Source: Mycobacterium sp. E183 (GTDB taxonomy: Bacteria; Actinomycetota; Actinomycetes; Mycobacteriales; Mycobacteriaceae). Taken from it: a DNA stretch of 39,757 bases. The translations under genes were made by a program, and so were the position numbers. Shown here one piece after another: positions 14,394 through 23,409 of the stretch. The stretch covers positions 1-39,757 of the forward strand of contig NZ_LZJN01000095.1 of NCBI RefSeq assembly GCF_001667735.1, given 5' to 3'. Every line of letters starts with the position of its first letter. The first letter of the stretch is position 1. Under the pieces are notes generated by a model, which worked only from the letters and a program-made list of their open reading frames with translations, did no database searches and was not told where the DNA came from.

Positions 14394-15710
14394 GTGCACC
14401 GGCCTACCACCCCCATGCGGCGGATTGCCGCCGCCTGCCTCGTCGGCTCGGCCATCGAGTTCTACGACTTCCTGATCTACGGGACCGCGGCGGCGCTGGT
14501 GTTTCCCACGGTGTTCTTCCCGGCGCTCGGTCCGACGCTGGCCACCGTCGCCGCCATGGCGACGTTCGCAACGGCGTTCCTGTCCCGCCCGCTGGGGGCG
14601 GCCGTCTTCGGCTACTTCGGGGACCGGCTCGGCCGCAAGAAGACGCTGGTGGCCACGCTGCTGATCATGGGCGCCTCGACGGTGAGCGTCGGCATGGTCC
14701 CCAGCACGGCGTCGATCGGCATCGCGGCGCCGCTGATCCTGATCGTGTTGCGGCTGTTGCAGGGGTTCGCGGTCGGCGGCGAGTGGGCGGGATCGGCCCT
14801 GCTGAGCGCCGAGTACGCCCCGACCGGCAAGCGCGGCTGGTACGGCATGTTCACCCTGCTCGGCGGCGGCACCGCCGGAATCCTCGCCAGCCTGACGTTT
14901 CTGGCCGTAAACGTCACCATGGGGGAGAACAGCCCGGCGTTCATGGCGTGGGGATGGCGGGTCCCGTTCCTGATCAGCAGCGGGCTGATCGGCATCGCGT
15001 TGTACGTGCGGCTGAACATCGAAGAGACTCCGCTCTTCGTCGAGGAGAAGGCCCGCGACCTGATACCCAAGGCGCCGCTCGCGGAGCTGCTGCGGTTACA
15101 GCGGCGGGAGATCGTCCTCGTCGCGGGCAGCTTCCTGGGCGGCATGGGCTTCGTCTACCTGGGCAACACCTTCCTCGTCATGTACGCCCACAACCATCTG
15201 GGCTACTCGCGGAGCTTCATCTGGGGCGTCGGCGCGCTGGGCGGGCTCACCAGCATGGTGTTCGTCGCGTTCTCGGCGTGGATCTCCGACCGGGTCGGGC
15301 GGCGTCGGGTGATGCTGTGCGGGCTGGTGGCGTGCCTGCCGTGGGCGTTCGCGGTCGTCCCGCTGCTGGACACCCGCAGGCCGGTGTTGTACGTCGTCGC
15401 CATCGTCGGCATGTTCGGCGCGGCGGCGGTGGCCAACGGTCCCACGGCGGCGTTCGTGCCCGAACTGTTCGCCACCCGCTACCGCTACAGCGGCGCGGCG
15501 GTGGCGATGAACCTGGCCGGCGTCCTCGGGGCGGCCGTGCCGCCGCTGATGGCCGGCACCCTGCTGGCGACCTACGGCAGCTGGGCGATCGGGCTCATGA
15601 TGGCCACGCTTGTGGTGGCCAGTTTCGCGTCCGTCTATCTGCTGCCCGAAACCAGGGGAACGACGCTGGGCGCCGTCCCCGCCGCGGAGAAGGTCGCCGC
15701 GGACGTCTAG
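14394..15710 (+). CDS. MFS transporter, metabolite:H+ symporter type (Rv1200-like)
   Basis: A 438-residue integral membrane protein with about 12 hydrophobic segments. It has the MHS-family N-terminal pattern GSAIEFYDFLIYGTAAAL, the loop 2-3 motif FGYFGDRLGRKKTL and the RLLQGFAVGGEWAGSALL segment. A second GRRR loop (SDRVGRRRVML) sits in the other half. The family imports polar metabolites such as alpha-ketoglutarate, proline/betaine or shikimate with protons; the substrate here is unknown. It ends with LPETRGTTL, also typical. It is convergent with dapD, with only six bases between the stops. From recall, Rv1200 occupies the same place next to dapD in M. tuberculosis. Confidence 0.9.
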   Translation: MHRPTTPMRRIAAACLVGSAIEFYDFLIYGTAAALVFPTVFFPALGPTLATVAAMATFATAFLSRPLGAAVFGYFGDRLGRKKTLVATLLIMGASTVSVGMVPSTASIGIAAPLILIVLRLLQGFAVGGEWAGSALLSAEYAPTGKRGWYGMFTLLGGGTAGILASLTFLAVNVTMGENSPAFMAWGWRVPFLISSGLIGIALYVRLNIEETPLFVEEKARDLIPKAPLAELLRLQRREIVLVAGSFLGGMGFVYLGNTFLVMYAHNHLGYSRSFIWGVGALGGLTSMVFVAFSAWISDRVGRRRVMLCGLVACLPWAFAVVPLLDTRRPVLYVVAIVGMFGAAAVANGPTAAFVPELFATRYRYSGAAVAMNLAGVLGAAVPPLMAGTLLATYGSWAIGLMMATLVVASFASVYLLPETRGTTLGAVPAAEKVAADV

Positions 15711-15716
15711 CCGCGC

Positions 15717-16661
15717 TCAGTTGGCGTGCAGGTCCTCGTTGAGGGCGATGCCCTGACCGCCGCGGGCCACCACCTCGACGGCCCCGCTGACCGAGTTGCG
15801 CCGAAACAGCAGGTTGTTGCCGCCGGACAGCTCCAGGGCCTTCAGCAGCTGGCCGTCGGGCGTGGCGACCTTGGTGCCCGCGGTCACGTAGAGGCCGGCT
15901 TCGACGACGCAGTCGTCGCCCAGCGAGATGCCCAGCCCCGCGTTGGCGCCGAGCAGGCACCGCTTGCCGATCGAGATGACCTCGGTACCACCGCCGGACA
16001 GCGTGCCCATGATGGACGCCCCACCGCCGATGTCGGAACCGTCGCCCACCACCACGCCGGCCGAGATGCGGCCCTCCACCATCGACGCGCCCAGGGTGCC
16101 GGCGTTGTAGTTGACGAAGCCCTCGTGCATCACCGTCGTACCGGGCGCCAGGTGGGCGCCGAGGCGCACCCGGTCGGCGTCGGCGATGCGCACCCCGGTC
16201 GGCACGACGTAGTCGACCATCCGCGGGAACTTGTCGATGCCGTAGACGGTCACGGGCCCGTGCCGGCGAAGCCGCGCCCGGACGGCCTCGAACCCGTCGA
16301 CCGCACACGGACCGCGGTTAGTCCACACGACATTGGTCAATACCCCGAACAGCCCGCCGGCGTTCAGCCCGTGCGGCGTCACCAACCGGTGCGACAACAG
16401 ATGCAGCCGCAGGTAGGCGTCGTAGGCGTCGGCGGCCACGTCGTCGAGCGAGCCGATGACCGTCCGCACCGCGACGGTCTCGGTGCCGCGGTCGTCGTCC
16501 CGGCCGACCAGCGCCACCAGCTCCGGCGGGATGTCCGACAACGCCAGCCGAGACGTGCCGCCGGTGCCCGATTCGGTCAGTTCCGGTGCGGGAAACCACG
16601 TGTCGAGGATCGATCCGTCGGCGGCCAGCGTCGCCAGTCCGACGCCCACAGCTCCAGTCAC
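15717..16661 (-). CDS. dapD: Tetrahydrodipicolinate N-succinyltransferase
   Basis: DapD transfers succinyl from succinyl-CoA to tetrahydrodipicolinate in the lysine/meso-diaminopimelate pathway, essential for mycobacterial peptidoglycan. The 314-residue protein has an N-terminal actinobacterial domain and then left-handed beta-helix hexapeptide repeats. These run from [18 protein letters not shown] near 155 to [18 protein letters not shown] near 265, including the [19 protein letters not shown] (substrate/CoA site) region. It ends with the typical LNEDLHAN tail. Start GTG 16661 has a TAACCT -10 seven bases upstream. It is divergent from dapE, two steps later in the same pathway, across 113 bp holding a strong palindrome. 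Confidence 0.95.
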   Translation of the reverse strand: MTGAVGVGLATLAADGSILDTWFPAPELTESGTGGTSRLALSDIPPELVALVGRDDDRGTETVAVRTVIGSLDDVAADAYDAYLRLHLLSHRLVTPHGLNAGGLFGVLTNVVWTNRGPCAVDGFEAVRARLRRHGPVTVYGIDKFPRMVDYVVPTGVRIADADRVRLGAHLAPGTTVMHEGFVNYNAGTLGASMVEGRISAGVVVGDGSDIGGGASIMGTLSGGGTEVISIGKRCLLGANAGLGISLGDDCVVEAGLYVTAGTKVATPDGQLLKALELSGGNNLLFRRNSVSGAVEVVARGGQGIALNEDLHAN

Positions 16662-16668
16662 GGCGGCC

Positions 16669-16674
16669 AGGTTA
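16669..16674 (-). promoter_or_regulatory. -10 hexamer of dapD
   Basis: TAACCT on the minus strand, 7 nt before GTG 16661; leaderless spacing. The corresponding -35 would lie inside the left arm of the palindrome at 16685-16742. Confidence 0.45.
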
Positions 16675-16684
16675 CTTGGGCCGC

Positions 16685-16742
16685 CGAGCAGACGCAGAAT
16701 CGCATCCGAAGGCGGCCGATAGTGCGATTGTGCGTCTGCTCG
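16685..16742. repeat. 20-bp-arm palindrome between dapD and dapE promoters
   Basis: Left arm CGAGCAGACGCAGAATCGCA (16685-16704) and right arm TGCGATTGTGCGTCTGCTCG (16723-16742) are reverse complements at 19 of 20 positions, with an 18-nt loop. The arms cover the expected -35 regions of both divergent genes. It may be a shared operator or cruciform, or a member of an intergenic hairpin family. I believe I have seen GAGCAGACGC-type hairpins elsewhere in mycobacteria, but cannot check. Confidence 0.75.
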
Positions 16743-16761
16743 CCGAATGAGGGCGACCCAT

Positions 16762-16767
16762 TACCCT
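16762..16767 (+). promoter_or_regulatory. -10 hexamer of dapE
   Basis: TACCCT, 7 nt before GTG 16775; leaderless spacing. The -35 position falls at the end of the right palindrome arm. Confidence 0.45.
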
Positions 16768-16774
16768 TGGACCC

Positions 16775-17839
16775 GTGCTGGACTTGCGCGGGGACCCGAT
16801 CGAGCTGACCGCGGCGTTGGTCGACATCCCCAGCGAATCACGAGACGAGGCGCGCCTGGCCGACGAGGTGGAGGCCGCGCTGCGCGCCCAGACGTCCGGT
16901 TTCGAGATCGTCCGCAACGGCAACGCCGTGCTGGCGCGCACCCGCCGCCAGCGGCCGTCGCGAGTCCTGCTGGCCGGACATCTCGACACCGTCCCGGTCG
17001 CGGGCAACCTGCCCAGCCGCCGCGAGGACGGCGACCTGTACGGGTGCGGCGCCGCCGACATGAAGTCGGGTGACGCGGTCTTCCTTCATCTGGCCGCGAC
17101 CGTGGCCGAACCGGTCCACGACCTGACCCTGGTGTTTTACGACTGCGAGGAAATCGACGCGGCGGCAAACGGTTTGGGCCGCATCGAGCGCGAGCTGCCC
17201 GACTGGCTGTCCGCCGACGTGGCCATCCTGGGCGAGCCCACCGGCGGCTACATCGAGGCCGGCTGCCAGGGCACGCTGCGCGTCGTGATCAGCGCCACCG
17301 GAACGCGCGCCCACTCGGCGCGGCCGTGGTTGGGCGACAACGCCATTCACAAGCTCGGCGCCGTCGTGGACCGGCTGGCCGCCTACTCCGCGCGCACCGT
17401 CGACATCGACGGATGCGAATACCGCGAGGGCCTGTCCGCCGTCCGCATCGACGGCGGCGTGGCGGGCAACGTCATCCCCGACGCGGCCGCGGTCACGGTC
17501 AACTTCCGCTTCGCGCCCGACCGGTCGTTAGCCGCGGCGCTGCAGCACGTGCACGAGGTGTTCGACGGGCTCGACGTGCGGATCGAGCAGACCGACGCCG
17601 CCGCGGGCGCGCTGCCCGGGCTGTCGCAGCCCGCGGCCAAGGCGCTGGTCGAGGCCGCCGGGGGACACGTCCGGGCGAAGTACGGGTGGACCGACGTCGC
17701 GCGGTTCGCCGCGCTGGGCATCCCGGCCGTCAACTTCGGCCCGGGCGATCCCAACCTCGCGCACCGGCGCGACGAGAGCGTCCCGGTCGCCAACATCACC
17801 GCTGCGGTGGACATGCTGCGCGGCTACCTCGGCGGCTAG
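16775..17839 (+). CDS. dapE: Succinyl-diaminopimelate desuccinylase
   Basis: DapE removes succinate from N-succinyl-LL-diaminopimelate, giving LL-DAP for lysine and cell-wall synthesis. The 354-residue M20 peptidase-family enzyme has the metal ligands in order: His/Asp in [13 protein letters not shown] near 70, the bridging Asp in [10 protein letters not shown] near 93, and Glu-Glu in [12 protein letters not shown] near 127. [14 protein letters not shown] follows near 155, and the last His is in [10 protein letters not shown] near 330. The lid dimerisation domain lies between about 165 and 280. The start GTG 16775 agrees with the length of the M. tuberculosis enzyme and with the leaderless -10. 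Its stop abuts directly the stop of the minus-strand STAND gene (17839/17840). Confidence 0.94.
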   Translation: MLDLRGDPIELTAALVDIPSESRDEARLADEVEAALRAQTSGFEIVRNGNAVLARTRRQRPSRVLLAGHLDTVPVAGNLPSRREDGDLYGCGAADMKSGDAVFLHLAATVAEPVHDLTLVFYDCEEIDAAANGLGRIERELPDWLSADVAILGEPTGGYIEAGCQGTLRVVISATGTRAHSARPWLGDNAIHKLGAVVDRLAAYSARTVDIDGCEYREGLSAVRIDGGVAGNVIPDAAAVTVNFRFAPDRSLAAALQHVHEVFDGLDVRIEQTDAAAGALPGLSQPAAKALVEAAGGHVRAKYGWTDVARFAALGIPAVNFGPGDPNLAHRRDESVPVANITAAVDMLRGYLGG

Positions 17840-19963
17840 TCAGCCCGCGCACCGCCGCGCCTGCGCGGCCGCGTCGGCGGCCGCCGCGCGCATTCCGACC
17901 GCGGCCAGGTCGTCCGACGCCGCCAGCAGCGCCGCACCATCGCCAGCCGCCAGCGCCTGCGCGTGGGCGAGCGCGAGTTTGCCTGCCGCGCAGTCGATCT
18001 CGTCACACAGCCGGCCCAACGGATCGGCCGCGCGGGTGTCGCCGAGCCGCACGGCCTCGTGCCACACGCGCATCGCCACCGCCCGCTGCCCGCCGCGCTC
18101 GGCCATGCGGGCGGCATCGCGGGCGGCGGCCACCGCACCGTGGGCGTCGCGCATCGAGGCCAGCCGCCACGCCCGGGCGACGCCGAGCTCCGGCGCGAAC
18201 AGCGCCGACTTGGTACCGTGCCGGGATTCGGCCCTTCCCAACGTTTTTCCCGCGGCCGCGATATCACCCTGCTGGGCCAGGGCGGTGGCCAACAACGTCA
18301 GCGAGAGCGGCCCCCACGAATAGCCGGTGCGTTCCAGCGTCGCGGCCGCCGGGCCCAATAGCGCGGCGGCCCGGGCGAATTCACCGTCGGCGAGCAACAC
18401 ATGGGCCAGCAGCACCTCGCCGATCGCGCGGCCCGGCTGCTGCAACTCGGCGAAATCGGTGAACTGCTGGGCGAGTTCGCGGGCCGCCTCGAGCCGGCCC
18501 GCCATCAACAGCGCGGTGGTCTGCCCCAACCCGATGGTGAAACGCAGCAACCCGGGATGTTCGGCGGCCAGGGCGCGCTGGGCCAGCGGCTCGACGTCGT
18601 CGAAACGCCCCTGCCGCGCCGCGCACAGCGCCGCCGCGCTGGCCGCCCAGGCCACCGCCTGGTCGTCGGCGTCCGGCGCGGCCAGCACCTCGCCGGCGAC
18701 CTTCACGGCGTGCCCGACGTTGCCCGCGTTCATCGCGAACGTGGCGCTCAGCGCGTCCAGGGTGGTACGGGCGCCAGCGTCCGCGACGCGATTGCGGACG
18801 GTGCGCAGAAACGCGGTGGCCCGCTCGGGCTCACCGAGCATCCAGAACTGGTTGGCCGCGCGCAGCAGCGCCCAGTCCATGAGCGCGGCTTCGGTCAGCG
18901 CGGCGGGGTCCAGCCCGCCCAGCACCGCGTCGGCCTCGCGGCCGCGGCCCTGCCACCCCAGGGCGTGCGCCAGCGCCAGCCGTGCGGCCAGCCCGCCGGA
19001 GCGCTCCAGCGCCGAGGAGGCCAGCCGTTCGCCCAGGGCCAGGTCGCCCAGCCGCAGCGCCTGCTGCGCGGCGGCCACCACCTCGGCGGTCGGCTGGGGG
19101 GCGTCGCTGTCCAGGGCCAGTGACGCCAACCGCAGCCGGTCGCCGAGGTGGTCCGGCGAGTGCTGCGTCAGCAGCCGCACCAACTCGGTGCGCCGTTGCC
19201 GCGCGGCGTCGCCGCCGAGCGCGGCGCGCGCCCGCTCGGCGAACAGCGGGTGGGCCGTGTACACCACCGGCTCGTCCGACTCCCCGCCGCGCGCCCGCGT
19301 CTCCACCGCCCCGCAGTCGGTGGCCTCGCGGACCGCGTCCGCGCCGGTCAGGGCGCCCAGGTCGGCGAGCGACAGCGGCTCCGAGACGGCGAGGTAGTCC
19401 AGCACCGCCCGGGCCGCCGCGGGGATTTCGGCGAGGAACGCGTCGACCTCGGCAGCCGTGGTCATCCCGCCGGTCGGTTCGATGTCGATTCTCGGAAGCA
19501 CGCGATCGGTCCACAGCGCCGCGATGGCCTCGGGAGACGACGCCGCGCGGCCGGTGACGATCAGCCTGGCCCTGCCGGCCAGCGCCAGCTGGTACACCAG
19601 GGTCGCCGACAGGATGTCCAGGTCGTGGGCGTCATCGACGACGAGCAGAAGATCCCCGTGCTCGGGGCCGTCCAGTGACGCCCGGGCGGCGCGCAACAGC
19701 GCGGCCGGCTTGCCGATGTCGGCGATCTCGACCAGGTGGCCGAAGGCGCCGAACGGCACCGCCCGCTCGGTCGGGGTGCCGGTGACCCAGCGGACGCGGG
19801 TGTCCGGGTGGTCGCGGCCGAAGTCCTCGGCGGCCATCTGGGCCAAGGTGGACTTGCCGCAACCGTCCGGGCCGAGGACGACCGCACCCCTCCCCGTCGC
19901 GAGCGCCGCGGCCAGCCGCTCCAGGGCCGAGGCGTGCTGGGGGACGTTCCATCGAATCGGCAT
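17840..19963 (-). CDS. STAND-type ATPase with TPR-like repeats, no HTH (Rv1204c-like)
   Basis: A 707-residue protein with an N-terminal NTPase: Walker A GPDGCGKSTLAQ near 30 and Walker B LLLVVDDAHDLD near 108. A winged-helix-like region follows, then a long Ala/Leu-rich helical repeat region of MalT/TPR type from about 250 to the end. This is the architecture of large LuxR-type (LAL) regulators. Those end in a LuxR helix-turn-helix of about 60 residues, whereas this protein stops at AAAQARRCAG without one. It may therefore signal through protein contacts, or the HTH was lost next to dapE, whose stop is directly adjacent. Start ATG 19963 has TAAAAT six bases upstream. It is divergent from the LOG gene. 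No function is assigned. Confidence 0.75.
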   Translation of the reverse strand: MPIRWNVPQHASALERLAAALATGRGAVVLGPDGCGKSTLAQMAAEDFGRDHPDTRVRWVTGTPTERAVPFGAFGHLVEIADIGKPAALLRAARASLDGPEHGDLLLVVDDAHDLDILSATLVYQLALAGRARLIVTGRAASSPEAIAALWTDRVLPRIDIEPTGGMTTAAEVDAFLAEIPAAARAVLDYLAVSEPLSLADLGALTGADAVREATDCGAVETRARGGESDEPVVYTAHPLFAERARAALGGDAARQRRTELVRLLTQHSPDHLGDRLRLASLALDSDAPQPTAEVVAAAQQALRLGDLALGERLASSALERSGGLAARLALAHALGWQGRGREADAVLGGLDPAALTEAALMDWALLRAANQFWMLGEPERATAFLRTVRNRVADAGARTTLDALSATFAMNAGNVGHAVKVAGEVLAAPDADDQAVAWAASAAALCAARQGRFDDVEPLAQRALAAEHPGLLRFTIGLGQTTALLMAGRLEAARELAQQFTDFAELQQPGRAIGEVLLAHVLLADGEFARAAALLGPAAATLERTGYSWGPLSLTLLATALAQQGDIAAAGKTLGRAESRHGTKSALFAPELGVARAWRLASMRDAHGAVAAARDAARMAERGGQRAVAMRVWHEAVRLGDTRAADPLGRLCDEIDCAAGKLALAHAQALAAGDGAALLAASDDLAAVGMRAAAADAAAQARRCAG

Positions 19964-19969
19964 CGCCGG

Positions 19970-19975
19970 ATTTTA
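19970..19975 (-). promoter_or_regulatory. -10 hexamer of the STAND ATPase gene
   Basis: TAAAAT on the minus strand, 6 nt before ATG 19963; leaderless spacing. Confidence 0.45.
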
Positions 19976-20010
19976 TTGCGCGCGGTATGCGGCCCGCAGC
20001 AAGCTTGGTC

Positions 20011-20016
20011 TACCTT
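20011..20016 (+). promoter_or_regulatory. -10 hexamer of the LOG gene
   Basis: TACCTT, 7 nt before ATG 20024; leaderless spacing. Confidence 0.45.
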
Positions 20017-20023
20017 TCGTTGT

Positions 20024-20566
20024 ATGCGCGACTGGGCGATCTGTGTGTACTGCGCGTCCGGCCCGGAACATCCCGAATTGCTCGCGGTCGCTGCCGAACT
20101 CGGCGAGGCGATCGCCGAACGCGGGTGGACCCTGGTGTGGGGCGGCGGCCGGGTGTCGGCGATGGGCGCGGTGGCGACCGCGGCGCGCGCCCGCGGGGGC
20201 CGGACCGTCGGCGTCATCCCCCAAATCCTGATGCGCCGCGAGATTGCCGACACCGACGCCGACGAGCTGATCGTCACCGGGACCATGCATGAGCGCAAGC
20301 AGGTCATGGAGGAGCGTGCCGACGCGTTCGTCGTGCTTCCCGGCGGCGTCGGCACCCTGGACGAGTTGCTCGACTCGTGGACCACGGGCTATCTCGGCCT
20401 GCACGGCAAACCCATCGTGATGCTCGACCCGCTGGGCCACTACGAAGGCCTGTGGCTCTGGCTGTGCGGGCTGCTCGACAGCGGCTACATCTCGCAGCCG
20501 GCGATGGACCGGTTGTTGCTGGTCGACAAGGTGAGCGCCGCCGTGGAGGCGTGCGCGCCGGATTGA
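20024..20566 (+). CDS. LOG-family cytokinin riboside 5'-monophosphate phosphoribohydrolase (Rv1205-like)
   Basis: A 180-residue LOG (lonely guy) protein. The family cleaves cytokinin-nucleoside monophosphates (or AMP-like nucleotides) to free base and ribose-5-phosphate. The signature PGGVGTLDE is present near residue 104. The other family motif, usually GGGxxGLMG, appears as GGGRVSAMG near 43, a variant also found in Rv1205 as I remember it. In M. tuberculosis Rv1205 is a Pup-proteasome substrate, and its accumulation raises cytokinins and nitric-oxide sensitivity. The ATG at 20024 leaves a leaderless -10 upstream. It is divergent from the STAND ATPase and 68 bp before fadD6. Confidence 0.88.
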   Translation: MRDWAICVYCASGPEHPELLAVAAELGEAIAERGWTLVWGGGRVSAMGAVATAARARGGRTVGVIPQILMRREIADTDADELIVTGTMHERKQVMEERADAFVVLPGGVGTLDELLDSWTTGYLGLHGKPIVMLDPLGHYEGLWLWLCGLLDSGYISQPAMDRLLLVDKVSAAVEACAPD

Positions 20567-20634
20567 GGGCCCGGCACTCCGGCCAGCCCTACTAGGCTGT
20601 GCGCCGGGTTGTTCACGAAGAATTGAGGGATGAC

Positions 20635-22419
20635 GTGTCGAATCACGACGGGGGAGCGCGCACGGCGGTCAAACTGACCGATCTCGCGTCTCGGGCGCCC
20701 AGGTTGCTGGCCGATATGCCGGTGATCGTTCGCGGGGCGATGACCGGACTGCTGGCCCAGCCGGGTTCGAAGAAGTCGATCGGCACGGTGTTCGCCGACC
20801 GCGCCGCCCGATACGGCGACCGCATCTTCCTGCGGTTCGGCGACCAGCAACTGAGCTACCGCGACGCCAACGCCGCCGCCAACAGGTACGCGGCGGTGCT
20901 GGCCTCGCGCGGTGTCGGCCGCGGCGACGTCGTCGCGATCATGCTGCGCAACTCGCCCAACGCGGTGCTGACGATGCTGGCCGCCGTCAAGTGCGGCGCC
21001 GTCGCCGGGATGCTGAACTACCACCAGCGCGGCGAGGTGCTGGCGCACAGCCTGGGCCTGCTCAAGGCCAAGGTGTTGATCGCGGAGACCGACCTGGTCA
21101 GCGCGGTGGCCGAGTGCGGCGGCGCCGGCGACACCGAGACGATGACCGTGGAGGACCTGGAGCGGTTCGCCGTCAGCGCCCCGGCCACCAACCCGCCGTC
21201 GGCGTCGGCCGTGCAGGCCAAGGACACCGCGTTCTACATCTTCACCTCGGGCACAACGGGATTCCCCAAGGCCAGCGTGATGACCCACCTGCGGTGGCTG
21301 AAGGCACTCGCGGCGTTCGGCGGCATCGGGCTGAGGCTGAAGAGCTCCGACACGCTGTACAGCTGCCTGCCGCTGTATCACAACAACGCGCTGACGGTCG
21401 CGTTGTCGTCGGTGATCAACTCCGGGGCCACGCTGGCGCTGGGCAAGTCGTTCTCGGCGTCGAAATTCTGGGACGAGGTCATCGCCGCGGAGGCGACGGC
21501 CTTCATCTACATCGGCGAGATCTGCCGCTATCTGCTCAACCAGCCGCGCAAGGTCACCGATCGCGCGCACCGGGTGCGGGTGATCGCCGGCAACGGGTTG
21601 CGGCCGGAGATCTGGGACGAGTTCACGAATCGGTTCGACATCGCCCGGGTCTGCGAGTTCTACGCCTCCAGCGAGGGCAACACGGCGTTCATCAACATCT
21701 TCAACGTGCCGCGGACCACCGGCGTCTTCCCCATGCCGTTGGCCTATGTGGAGTACGACCCCGACACCGGTGCCCCGCTGCGGGACGACAACGGGCGGGT
21801 GCGCCGGGTGCCGCCGGGTGAGCCCGGCCTGCTGCTCAGCCCGGTCAACCGGTTGCAGCCGTTCGACGGCTACACCGACAAGGAGTCGAGCGAGAAGAAG
21901 TTGGTGCGCAACGCCTTCCGCGAGGGTGACGTGTGGTTCAACTCCGGCGACGTGATGAGCCCGCAGGGCATGGGGCACGCCGCCTTCGTCGACCGTCTCG
22001 GCGACACGTTCCGGTGGAAGGGCGAGAACGTCGCCACCACCCAGGTGGAGGCCGCGCTGGCGTCCGACGAGCACGTCGAGGAGTGCACGGTCTTCGGAGT
22101 CGAGATCCCGCGCACCGGCGGCCGCGCCGGGATGGCCGCGGTCAAGCTGCGCGACGGCGCGGAGTTCGACGGCAAGTCGCTGGCGAACGCGGTGTACGGC
22201 CAGCTGCCCGCCTACGCGCTGCCGCTGTTCGTGCGGGTGGTCGAGTCGCTCGAGCACACCACGACGTTCAAGAGCCGCAAGGTGGAACTGCGCGACCAGG
22301 CCTACGGGCCGGACATCAAGGACCCGCTCTACGTGCTGGCCGGCCGCGACGAGGGCTACGTGCCGTACTACGACGAGTACCCCGACGAGGTGGCCGACGG
22401 TAAGCGGCCGAAGGGCTGA
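20635..22419 (+). CDS. fadD6: Long-chain fatty-acid-CoA ligase (FATP-like)
   Basis: A 594-residue very-long-chain acyl-CoA synthetase/fatty-acid transport protein homologue. The AMP-binding P-loop is FYIFTSGTTGFPKASV near residue 200. YASSEGNTAFIN lies near 340, the FATP-type WFNSGDVMSPQG near 438, and the FRWKGENVATTQVEAAL hinge near 460. The start is GTG 20635 (VSNHDGGARTAVKL) because GAGGGA sits 4 nt upstream and the frame upstream has no family similarity. It would activate imported fatty acids for beta-oxidation or lipid storage. A long palindrome follows 10 bp after its stop, isolating it from folP2. It corresponds to Rv1206. Confidence 0.93.
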   Translation: MSNHDGGARTAVKLTDLASRAPRLLADMPVIVRGAMTGLLAQPGSKKSIGTVFADRAARYGDRIFLRFGDQQLSYRDANAAANRYAAVLASRGVGRGDVVAIMLRNSPNAVLTMLAAVKCGAVAGMLNYHQRGEVLAHSLGLLKAKVLIAETDLVSAVAECGGAGDTETMTVEDLERFAVSAPATNPPSASAVQAKDTAFYIFTSGTTGFPKASVMTHLRWLKALAAFGGIGLRLKSSDTLYSCLPLYHNNALTVALSSVINSGATLALGKSFSASKFWDEVIAAEATAFIYIGEICRYLLNQPRKVTDRAHRVRVIAGNGLRPEIWDEFTNRFDIARVCEFYASSEGNTAFINIFNVPRTTGVFPMPLAYVEYDPDTGAPLRDDNGRVRRVPPGEPGLLLSPVNRLQPFDGYTDKESSEKKLVRNAFREGDVWFNSGDVMSPQGMGHAAFVDRLGDTFRWKGENVATTQVEAALASDEHVEECTVFGVEIPRTGGRAGMAAVKLRDGAEFDGKSLANAVYGQLPAYALPLFVRVVESLEHTTTFKSRKVELRDQAYGPDIKDPLYVLAGRDEGYVPYYDEYPDEVADGKRPKG

Positions 22420-22428
22420 TTGCGCGCT

Positions 22429-22482
22429 GAGTGTGCGCCCAGCCGCACATTCGGCGTCCACCGTGCGGCTGGCCGCACACTC
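22429..22482. terminator. 20-bp-arm palindrome after fadD6
   Basis: Left arm GAGTGTGCGCCCAGCCGCAC (22429-22448) and right arm GTGCGGCTGGCCGCACACTC (22463-22482) pair at 19 of 20 positions with a 14-nt loop. It lies between the fadD6 stop and the folP2 start. The stability suggests a terminator; no U-tract follows. Confidence 0.65.
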
Positions 22483-22509
22483 GCGGGCCCGACCGGGCAC
22501 CATGGACGT

Positions 22510-23409
22510 GTGCAATCGACACCGTCGGCGTCAGCCGGATCGACCTGGTGCGGCCGCCCGGTCGCCGGCGATCGGCCGCTGATCATGGCGATCGTCAACC
22601 GCACCCCCGATTCGTTCTACGACAAGGGCGCGACCTTCAGCGACGAGGCCGCCCGGTCCGCCGCACACCGGGCCGTCGCCGAAGGTGCCGACGTCATCGA
22701 CGTCGGCGGCGTCAAAGCCGGCCCGGGCCAGGACGTCGACGCGGACACCGAGATCGCCCGGCTGATCCCGTTCATCGAATGGCTGCGCGACGCGTTCCCC
22801 GACCAGCTGATCAGCGTCGACACCTGGCGCTCCGAGGTGGCCAGGGTGGCCTGCGCCGCCGGGGCGGACCTGATCAACGACACCTGGGGCGGCATCGACC
22901 CGGACCTTGCCGGGGTCGCCGCGGAGTTCGGGGCGGGCCTGGTGTGCTCGCACACCGGCGGGGCGCTGCCCCGCACGCGTCCGTTCCGGGTGCGCTACGG
23001 AACCACCACCCGCGGGGTGGTCGACGACGTCATTCGCCAGGTCACGGCCGCCGCCGAGCGCGCGGTCGCCCGCGGGGTGGCCCGCGACCGCGTGCTGATC
23101 GACCCGGCCCACGACTTCGGCAAGAACACGTTCCACGGCCTGCTGCTGTTGCGCCACCTCAGCGATCTTGTTAATACCGGATGGCCCGTGCTCATGGCTT
23201 TGAGTAACAAGGACTTCGTCGGGGAGACTCTGGGGGTGGAATTGACCGAGCGGCTCGAGGGCACGTTGGCGGCCACCGCGCTGGCGGCTGCCGCCGGTGC
23301 GCGGATGTTTCGCGTCCACGAGGTCGCCGCGACCCGCCGGGTGCTCGAAATGGTGGCCTCGATCCAGGGCATACGCCCGCCCGCGCGCACGGTAAGGGGG
23401 CTGGCATGA
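22510..23409 (+). CDS. folP2: Dihydropteroate synthase-like protein
   Basis: A 299-residue TIM-barrel protein of the dihydropteroate synthase family. The pterin site segments are visible: IMAIVNRTPDSFYDKG near 28 (usually NxTPDSF), DVIDVGGVKAGPG near 62, SVDTWR near 98, DLINDTWGG near 113, and IDPAHDFGKN near 198. Divergent points, for example DVGGVKAGPG where active enzymes have DIGGES(T/S)RPG, agree with the report that M. tuberculosis FolP2 (Rv1207) lacks DHPS activity, FolP1 being the functional enzyme. GTG 22510 is chosen because a frame upstream runs through the palindrome. It ends in ATGA overlap with gpgS, so it may serve the methylglucose-lipopolysaccharide pathway or be a coupled paralogue. 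The real role is unknown. Confidence 0.88.
   Translation: MQSTPSASAGSTWCGRPVAGDRPLIMAIVNRTPDSFYDKGATFSDEAARSAAHRAVAEGADVIDVGGVKAGPGQDVDADTEIARLIPFIEWLRDAFPDQLISVDTWRSEVARVACAAGADLINDTWGGIDPDLAGVAAEFGAGLVCSHTGGALPRTRPFRVRYGTTTRGVVDDVIRQVTAAAERAVARGVARDRVLIDPAHDFGKNTFHGLLLLRHLSDLVNTGWPVLMALSNKDFVGETLGVELTERLEGTLAATALAAAAGARMFRVHEVAATRRVLEMVASIQGIRPPARTVRGLA

Noticed and set aside
20485..22515. 676-codon minus-strand frame opposite fadD6
   Set aside because: Composition is that of a shadow (Val/Gly/Arg/His-rich, no domains); fadD6 on the other strand is unmistakable.
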